Below, in pieces: positions 30,642 through 36,205 of a DNA stretch of 36,205 nt. Origin of the DNA: an uncultured Bacteroidales bacterium (GTDB lineage: Bacteria > Bacteroidota > Bacteroidia > Bacteroidales > UBA932); the NCBI GenBank assembly GCA_902491795.1, contig CABUIX010000021.1, positions 1-36,205 of the forward strand, given 5' to 3'. The position numbers were made by a program, and so were the translations under genes. The notes below the pieces were generated by a model that made no database searches, was not told the origin of the DNA, and saw only the letters and a program-made list of their open reading frames with translations. Within the stretch, counting starts at the first letter, position 1, and each line of letters begins with the position of its first letter.

Positions 30642-32543
30642 TCAGTGTTCAATTCCAGCTGGGGCGGGGATTTCGCCATCGTCAAGCATGAGGCGATAGA
30701 TTTCGAGAACATTGCGCGGGAGGCCGTTGGCAGGATCGCCGCACCATGCCTTGAGATCCGCAAGCGTGAAGCCGGGATGCTCCTGAGCGAAGGCGAGCAG
30801 ACGCCGTCTTGCCGGCACTCCCGAGCGGCAGACGTCGCAGGTGCCGCAGTCGTGCGACTCCTCCTGTCCGAAATACCGCAGCAGCCAGCGCGAGCGGCAT
30901 TCGTCAGTCTCGGAGACATATTCCTCCATCGCGTCCGCGCGCGCCTCGGCATTCTCCTTCAGGAAAGCGTACTTCTGCATCTGGAGATCGAGGTTTCCGG
31001 GCATCAGACGGTTGTGGTGCAGCAGGACGACATCGCTTCTGGATGCCGGGATATATTTGATCACGTGCTCCAGCGAAAGCGAATACAGAAGCTGCCGAAG
31101 CTGCGGGACACCCACCCCGACGGCAGAAGCAATCATCTCTTCGTCAACAGGCACCACAAAACTGAAGATGCCCGGATACTTGCGCATCAGGTATTCCAGG
31201 ACTGCCGGCATTCGCGGATCAGGCAGCTCGATGTCGTAGAGGTCAGATCTGTCGGCAAGTATCTTCACGCGCGTGTCGACGGTAACGTCCTCCGAATAGC
31301 TTATGTGGCCGGAGACCTCAAGATACTTCAGAGCATTGCGCACCTGGGCGATGTTGAGCGAGAAGTGAGCGGCAAACTTGTCGATGTCGAACTGCAGCTG
31401 GAAGCCCTCACCCGCGTCATAGATTATCTGGTTGAAAATGTGCAGCTTCTGATAAATGTCCTCTATGTACTCCGGAGGAGGGAAAGAGAGGCTCAGCATC
31501 TGGTGTGCACGCTGGATGTCTCGGCTGTTCCACAGCAGCACAGCATAGGAGCGCTTGCCGTCGCGGCCGGCCCTTCCCGCCTCCTGGAAATACGCTTCCG
31601 GACTGTCGGGCGGCGAAAGATGCACCACGAAGCGTACGTCGGCCTTGTCAATCCCCATTCCGAACGCGTTCGTGCACACCATCACGCGGATCTCCCCGCG
31701 CTTCCATGCATCCTGCCTCTGCTCGCGCAGCATGGGGCTCATCCCTGCATGATAGAATGAAGCGCTGATGCCCTCGGCCTGCAGCATCGCCGCCGTCTCC
31801 TCGCATTTCCTGCGGTTGCGCATGTAGACGATGCCGGTTCCAGGCACTCCCCTGCAGATCCCGAGAAGCTGCCCGCTCTTGTCCTCGCAGCGGCGCACGA
31901 TATACGAAAGGTTGGGCCTCTCAAAGCCGCCGCGCAGCAGCACGAAGCCGCCGCTGTCATCTTTCCTTCCAGGAACCGCCGGACGCGCAAGCTTCTCCAT
32001 TATGTCCTCGGCGACCTTCGGCGTGGCGGTGGCGGTCAGGGCAATCAGAGGAACGTCGAGACGCTCCCTGAGCTTACCGATCTCAAGATAGTCGGGCCGG
32101 AAGTCGTATCCCCACTGGGAAATGCAGTGCGCCTCGTCGACCACGAGCATGCTTATGTTCAGCACATCGAGATAGGAGCGGAACAGCCTGGTGGAAAGAC
32201 GTTCAGGCGAGACATAAAGGAACTTGTATCCCCCGTAGGCCGCATTGTTCAGGGCCGTGTCGACCTCACGCCGGTTCATTCCCGCATGCACGGCGATCGC
32301 ACGTATGCCCCTGGCCGCAAGATTCTGCACCTGGTCTTTCATCAGCGCAATCAGCGGAGTGACCACAAGGGCCAGACCCTCGCGCATCATCGCGGGGACC
32401 TGGAAGCAGACTGACTTGCCGCCGCCGGTCGGAAGAATCGCAAGCACGTCCCTGCCCTCCAGCGCGGCCGTCACAATTTCCTCCTGCATGGGGCGGAAAG
32501 AACCGTAGCCCCAGTATTTCTCAAGCGTCTCCAGAGCAGTCAT
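30642..32543 (-). CDS. recQ: RecQ-family ATP-dependent DNA helicase
   Basis: 3'-5' DNA helicase in recombination and repair. The protein has 633 residues. The Q-motif-like start YGSFRPMQEEIV, Walker A TGGGKS (39-44), DEAH (136-139), TALTATATPKV and QEAGRAGRDGK cover the helicase core to about 340. A winged-helix-like segment comes next (FSLNIAQVRNALKYLEVSGH). The RecQ zinc-binding cysteines come only at 549, 566, 569 and 572 (ECRSRWLLRYFGQ, CGTCDVC), about 170 residues later than in E. coli RecQ. No HRDC domain is evident. The start codon lies 4 nt after a -7 box. Confidence 0.92.
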   Translation of the reverse strand: MTALETLEKYWGYGSFRPMQEEIVTAALEGRDVLAILPTGGGKSVCFQVPAMMREGLALVVTPLIALMKDQVQNLAARGIRAIAVHAGMNRREVDTALNNAAYGGYKFLYVSPERLSTRLFRSYLDVLNISMLVVDEAHCISQWGYDFRPDYLEIGKLRERLDVPLIALTATATPKVAEDIMEKLARPAVPGRKDDSGGFVLLRGGFERPNLSYIVRRCEDKSGQLLGICRGVPGTGIVYMRNRRKCEETAAMLQAEGISASFYHAGMSPMLREQRQDAWKRGEIRVMVCTNAFGMGIDKADVRFVVHLSPPDSPEAYFQEAGRAGRDGKRSYAVLLWNSRDIQRAHQMLSLSFPPPEYIEDIYQKLHIFNQIIYDAGEGFQLQFDIDKFAAHFSLNIAQVRNALKYLEVSGHISYSEDVTVDTRVKILADRSDLYDIELPDPRMPAVLEYLMRKYPGIFSFVVPVDEEMIASAVGVGVPQLRQLLYSLSLEHVIKYIPASRSDVVLLHHNRLMPGNLDLQMQKYAFLKENAEARADAMEEYVSETDECRSRWLLRYFGQEESHDCGTCDVCRSGVPARRRLLAFAQEHPGFTLADLKAWCGDPANGLPRNVLEIYRLMLDDGEIPAPAGIEH

Positions 32544-32547
32544 GATG

Positions 32548-32580
32548 CAAAGTTAAAAAGCCGATCCGAATTTTGCCATA
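32548..32580 (-). promoter_or_regulatory. Putative recQ promoter
   Basis: On the minus strand TAACTTTG (32555-32548) is an exact -7 box. TATG, about 21 nt upstream, is a one-mismatch -33 box. Only 4 bases separate the -7 box from the ATG at 32543, so the transcript would begin at the start codon. Confidence 0.5.
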
Positions 32581-32602
32581 TTAAATATATAAGGTAATTT
32601 TG
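32572..32602 (+). promoter_or_regulatory. Promoter of the DUF4450-like gene (full consensus)
   Basis: TTTG (32572-32575), a 19-nt spacer and TAATTTTG (32595-32602) match exactly. The start is predicted near 32608, with a leader of about 20 nt to the ATG at 32628. It overlaps the divergent recQ promoter region. Confidence 0.75.
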
Positions 32603-32627
32603 AAAAATTATTGACCAATATCCATCT

Positions 32628-35600
32628 ATGACTTTTACCCGCATCACGAGGGCCCTCGTCATCTCGGCCCTGACTCTTGTCCCGGTGATTTCGCCGGCCA
32701 AGACAACTCGCACAATGTCCTACTTCCCCGAGGGCAGAGACATCGTCTGCCTCAACGGAGAAGGCCGCTACACCCGCGCACTCTACGGAACCCACACGCG
32801 GTTCAGGCTTGAAACCAGTGACAGACCGGTGTTTGCCGTGTACGACAAGCAGGACAGCTGGAACATACGCTTCCTGCTCACCTTCAACGGCAAGACACTG
32901 AGCCTCGACGAGACCTCTTTCTGCAAGGCAGCCTACCAGGGAGGCCGCAGGACATATACTCTAAGCGACGAAAACTGGGGAGGCGGCAGCCTCAGCGTCT
33001 ACACCATGGCGTCATTCTTCGAGGAAGGCGCGATATGGAGATTCATCGCCGAAGGATTCGACGGACCGGTGGAGCTACAGGCGCGCAGATGCCGCATAGC
33101 CAGCACCAAGTTCTCGCGCGACGGTGACCTCGGCATGGACCCGCGGGAGAACTTCGAGCCTTCTGAGGGAGAAACCGACCTACAGACGGCGGAATGGAAC
33201 GCCAACGGCGAGACCTATTTTGTCTACACGCATGACGGCGGAGCCGGAGAACTCTCGGTGCTCGACGCTGCCGACGGAAGGCCTCTGTTCAACAAGGAGG
33301 AAGCGGCACGGCAGGAACTCGTGACCAGAGTCGAGATCAACACTCCGGACCCCTTCCTCAACACCATAGGGGCCAACATGATGGCGGCTGCCGACGGGAT
33401 CTGGGACGGGGAGACCTTCCTGCACGGTGCGATCGGCTGGCGCACTCCCCTTGCAGGGTGGAGAGGAGCCTATGTCGGCGATGTGGTCGGATGGAACGAC
33501 AGGGCGAAATCGCACTTCATCACCTATACAAAGAGCATGGTGACCGACGTGCCCCCGACCCTACCCCAGCCGCAGCAGGACACGGCCAACAACATGGCAG
33601 CATCCCTTAAGAAGTGGGGCACCCCGATCTACTCCAACGGATACATCTGCCGCCGGCCCGGACACACCGACGAGATGAGCCACTACGACATGAACCTCAA
33701 CTACATCGACGCCCTGCTGCGCCATGTCAGCTATGATGCCGACCCGGAATTCCTGCGCAGCATATGGCCCTACCTCAAGCTCCACCACGAATGGGAGAAG
33801 CGTAACTTCGACGCCGACAACGACCACCTTTACGACGCCTTCTGCTGCATCTGGGCCAGCGACGCCCTCTACTACAACGGAGGAGCCGTCACCCACTCAT
33901 CTGCCTACAACTACAGGGGCAACCTGCTCACAGCCAGGATAGCCGAAATCATCGGCGAAGATCCCGAACCCTACAGAAAGGAGGCAGAGGCGATACTCAA
34001 GGCGATGAACGAGCGCCTGTGGATGGACGACCTCGGCTACTGGGCGGAGTACCAGGACTACATGGGGCTCAAGCGCCTTCACAAGAGCGCGGCGATATGG
34101 AGCGTCTACATCCCCATCGATTGCGGAGCCGGAACGGCAGAACAGGCCTACCGCGCAACCTGCTATGTCGACAGGTCCATCCCGCACATCCCTGTTGAAT
34201 ACGAGTACAACGAGGCCGCCGTGCAGACGCTGGGACTCGACCTTCCCGAACCAGAGAAGGACCTGTTCACCATATCAACCACCGACTGGCTGCCCTATGT
34301 ATGGAGCACCAACAACGTGGCCCACGCCGAAGTCGCCAACATGGCACTCGCCTACCTTCAGGCAGGACGCAGGGACTCCGGATTCAAGCTCCTCAAAGCC
34401 GACATCCTCGACGAGATGTACCTCGGGGCCTGCCCGGGCAACTTCGGACAGATCAGTTACTACGACAAGGCCAAGACCGAGGCCTACAGGGACTTCGCCG
34501 ACAACGTGGGCGTGACCTCCAGGGCAGTGGTCAACGGACTTTTCGGAATCCAGCCCGACGCGCTCAACGGCCAGTGCATCATTCGCCAGGCCTTCCCCGA
34601 CGACTGGGACGAGGCCTCAATCAAGACCCCCTACCTCAGCTACTCATTCCGGCGCGAAGGCAACTACGACATCTACCAGGTCACCCAGAACTTCACCCAG
34701 CCGCTCAAGATAGTGGTCCGCACCGATGCCGGAGGCGGGGCATACCTCGACACGGAAGGAAACTCCTCCTCCACCCAGACAATAGTAGTGGACCGCAGGA
34801 AACTCCCCGAGCCGCTGCGCCACAAGACCATACTCTCCGAGAGGGACAAGTCGACATCGGCAAAGTACATGACAGCGATGGGCCTTGAAGACATAAGCCG
34901 CGACGCCGCCCGTAAGACGCGCACGGTCGACATCAGCGGATGGTTCAACTCCAACGCCGATGACATATTCAAGAACGAATACCTGTCGCCCAGGCCTCCC
35001 TTCACCTCTCTCGAGCTGCCCAAGCAGGGCGCCGGAGACTGGTGCACCCCGCACGTTCATCCTGAAATAGAGGACGACGGGCTCCGCAAGGCAGCCATTG
35101 ACGGCGTCTTCGACACCGGACTCGGGGTCAAGTTCCTTACACCGGCCGAGGGCCACAACATAATCTACACCTCACTGTGGGACAACTATCCCGACTCAGT
35201 GACCGTCCGGCTTGACGGAAAGGCAAGATACGCCTACCTGCTGCTCGCGGGAAGCACCCAGAACATGCAGAGCCGCATCGACAACGGACGCATAACAGTC
35301 CGCTACACCGACGGCAGCTGCGACGTGATGCCACTCGAGAACCCCGTGAACTGGTGCCCTATACAGCAGGACTACTACACCGACAGTCACGCCTTCTGGG
35401 TCGCTCCCAAAAAGCCCTACAGGGTTCTGTTCAGCAACGGTGAGGTAAGCCGCGAGGTCAACGCCGAGTTCTATGCAGCCGCCGAGAACGACGCCGGCCC
35501 CGGCCTCGACGCCGTCAAGGTCACGGACAGGGGAATCCCCGGCGGTGCGGCCCAGATTCTCAAGATGCCGCTCACTCCCGGAAAGACCCTCGAAAGCCTT

Positions 35601-35663
35601 ACGCTCACGACACTTTCAAACGACGTGGTAATCGGTTTGATGGCGATTACCTTGGAAAAGTAA
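32628..35663 (+). CDS. Secreted DUF4450-like protein with six-hairpin (alpha/alpha barrel) glycosidase-like core
   Basis: Exported protein of 1011 residues. A signal peptide ends near residue 24 (ALVISALTLVPVISPA). An N-terminal beta-rich region (to about 300) precedes a middle region with the pattern of six-hairpin glycosidases (IGWRTPLAGWRGAYVGDVVGW, HDEMSHYDMNLNYIDAL-like segment near 345-365, IWPYLKLHHEWEKRNFD, AYNYRGNLLTARIAEIIGED). Its C-terminal part is again beta-rich. This matches DUF4450 proteins of Bacteroidales, presumed carbohydrate-active, but I cannot name catalytic residues or the glycan. It has its own promoter and no SusC/SusD-type neighbours. Family assignment is from memory of sequence patterns. 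Confidence 0.72.
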   Translation: MTFTRITRALVISALTLVPVISPAKTTRTMSYFPEGRDIVCLNGEGRYTRALYGTHTRFRLETSDRPVFAVYDKQDSWNIRFLLTFNGKTLSLDETSFCKAAYQGGRRTYTLSDENWGGGSLSVYTMASFFEEGAIWRFIAEGFDGPVELQARRCRIASTKFSRDGDLGMDPRENFEPSEGETDLQTAEWNANGETYFVYTHDGGAGELSVLDAADGRPLFNKEEAARQELVTRVEINTPDPFLNTIGANMMAAADGIWDGETFLHGAIGWRTPLAGWRGAYVGDVVGWNDRAKSHFITYTKSMVTDVPPTLPQPQQDTANNMAASLKKWGTPIYSNGYICRRPGHTDEMSHYDMNLNYIDALLRHVSYDADPEFLRSIWPYLKLHHEWEKRNFDADNDHLYDAFCCIWASDALYYNGGAVTHSSAYNYRGNLLTARIAEIIGEDPEPYRKEAEAILKAMNERLWMDDLGYWAEYQDYMGLKRLHKSAAIWSVYIPIDCGAGTAEQAYRATCYVDRSIPHIPVEYEYNEAAVQTLGLDLPEPEKDLFTISTTDWLPYVWSTNNVAHAEVANMALAYLQAGRRDSGFKLLKADILDEMYLGACPGNFGQISYYDKAKTEAYRDFADNVGVTSRAVVNGLFGIQPDALNGQCIIRQAFPDDWDEASIKTPYLSYSFRREGNYDIYQVTQNFTQPLKIVVRTDAGGGAYLDTEGNSSSTQTIVVDRRKLPEPLRHKTILSERDKSTSAKYMTAMGLEDISRDAARKTRTVDISGWFNSNADDIFKNEYLSPRPPFTSLELPKQGAGDWCTPHVHPEIEDDGLRKAAIDGVFDTGLGVKFLTPAEGHNIIYTSLWDNYPDSVTVRLDGKARYAYLLLAGSTQNMQSRIDNGRITVRYTDGSCDVMPLENPVNWCPIQQDYYTDSHAFWVAPKKPYRVLFSNGEVSREVNAEFYAAAENDAGPGLDAVKVTDRGIPGGAAQILKMPLTPGKTLESLTLTTLSNDVVIGLMAITLEK

Positions 35664-35682
35664 TAAATCCTTGTTATCTTCG
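35651..35682 (+). promoter_or_regulatory. Possible pckA promoter
   Basis: TATCTTCG (35675-35682) is a one-mismatch -7 box. CTTG (35651-35654) is a one-mismatch -33 box with a 20-nt spacer. The leader to the ATG at 35738 would be about 50 nt and AT-rich. Confidence 0.4.
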
Positions 35683-35737
35683 CACGATTTGAATGAAAGT
35701 ACTTTTTTAACATAAACTCTTAATTCAAAATCATACT

Positions 35738-36205
35738 ATGTCAAAGATTGATTTAAGCAAGTACGGGATTAAGGGAACCACTGAGATTCTCTACAATCCT
35801 ACCTACGAAGTCCTCTACAATGAGGAGACCAGGCCCGAGCTTGAAGGCTACGACAGAGGCCAGGTAACCGAGCTGGGAGCCATCAACGTGATGACCGGAG
35901 TTTACACCGGACGCTCTCCCAAGGACAAATACATCGTCATGGACAAGAACTCCAAGGACACCGTTTGGTGGAACACTCCGGAGTACCCCAATGACAACCA
36001 CGAACTTTCAGAGAAAGTTTGGAAAGAACTCAAGAATATCGCACTCAAGGAACTCTCCGGAAAGAGGCTCTTCGTTGTCGACGGCTTCTGCGGAACCCAC
36101 AAGGACACCCGCATGAAGGTACGCTTCATCATGGAAGTTGCATGGCAGGCTCACTTCGTGACCAACATGTTCATCCGTCCGAAGAACCAGGAAGAGTTCG
36201 ATCAG
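35738..36205 (+). CDS. pckA: Phosphoenolpyruvate carboxykinase (ATP), N-terminal part (cut by window edge)
   Basis: Interconverts oxaloacetate and phosphoenolpyruvate with ATP/ADP, in gluconeogenesis or, in many gut Bacteroidota, CO2 fixation toward succinate. About 156 residues are visible; the 3' part is outside the window. The N-terminal domain reads LSKYGIKGTTEILYNPTYEVLY, followed by GAINVMTGVYTGRSPKDKYIV, where TGRSPKD is the substrate-binding arginine motif of ATP-type PckA. VVDGFCGTHKDTRMKVRFIMEVAWQAHF continues the match in two segments. The kinase motifs lie beyond the window. The gene starts 74 nt after the DUF4450-like stop. Confidence 0.95.
   Translation, partial: MSKIDLSKYGIKGTTEILYNPTYEVLYNEETRPELEGYDRGQVTELGAINVMTGVYTGRSPKDKYIVMDKNSKDTVWWNTPEYPNDNHELSEKVWKELKNIALKELSGKRLFVVDGFCGTHKDTRMKVRFIMEVAWQAHFVTNMFIRPKNQEEFDQ

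Noticed and set aside
30612..31760. Open frame of 382 codons on the plus strand opposite recQ
   Set aside because: It lies wholly against the well-supported recQ gene, has no recognisable motif, and long antisense frames are common in GC-rich coding DNA.

Overview
This window is a stretch of chromosome from a Bacteroidota bacterium, most likely Bacteroidales. Three things point there. The promoters follow the Bacteroidota primary-sigma pattern (TTTG, 19-21 nt spacer, TAnnTTTG) instead of -35/-10 boxes, and the leaders are AT-rich without Shine-Dalgarno sites. The protein types fit: a short RpoD, a NigD-like lipoprotein, an ECF sigma factor paired with a barrel protein, a DUF4450-like protein and ATP-dependent PckA. 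The coding sequence is fairly GC-rich for the phylum, so an Alistipes/Rikenellaceae-like or uncultured relative is plausible, but I cannot fix the genus. No phage, insertion sequence or CRISPR array is visible, and no gene-free stretch exceeds 300 bases.

Layout: 1-3171 (minus) holds htrA/degQ, a terminator, then rpoD coupled to argS, which runs off the left edge. 3347-7308 (plus) holds dnaN, a DnaQ-like exonuclease, a degenerate FAH-fold protein and nhaA. A tRNA-Thr(CGT) with its own promoter and terminator follows. 7661-12754 is a lipid or acyl-chain block: a ketoacyl synthase and an acyl ligase on the plus strand meet fabF and fabK on the minus strand 3 bases apart. The fabK promoter lies back to back with that of a membrane LytTR regulator (12923-13798). 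13821-16408 (minus) is a NigD-like, ECF sigma, membrane-anchored barrel operon. 16470-18554 (minus) is the SRP RNA followed at once by an HI0933-like flavoprotein and a GNAT acetyltransferase.

From 18586 housekeeping genes dominate: cdd and mnmA (divergent), tsaD followed by a COG2509-like flavoprotein (minus), then tamB-like, RsmI-like methylase and mtaB (plus). A pair of homologous hairpins separates mtaB from a convergent metallo-hydrolase, which is preceded by recQ. A secreted DUF4450-like protein and the start of pckA close the window.

The most interesting items are: (a) the two hairpin elements at 29577-29717, which share an apex and carry paired compensatory changes; (b) a recurring promoter geometry that predicts leaderless or nearly leaderless mRNAs for mnmA, recQ, the LytTR gene, the tamB-like gene and the metallo-hydrolase; (c) a putative anti-sigma/outer-membrane-barrel fusion; and (d) an FAH-family protein that appears to have lost its metal ligands.
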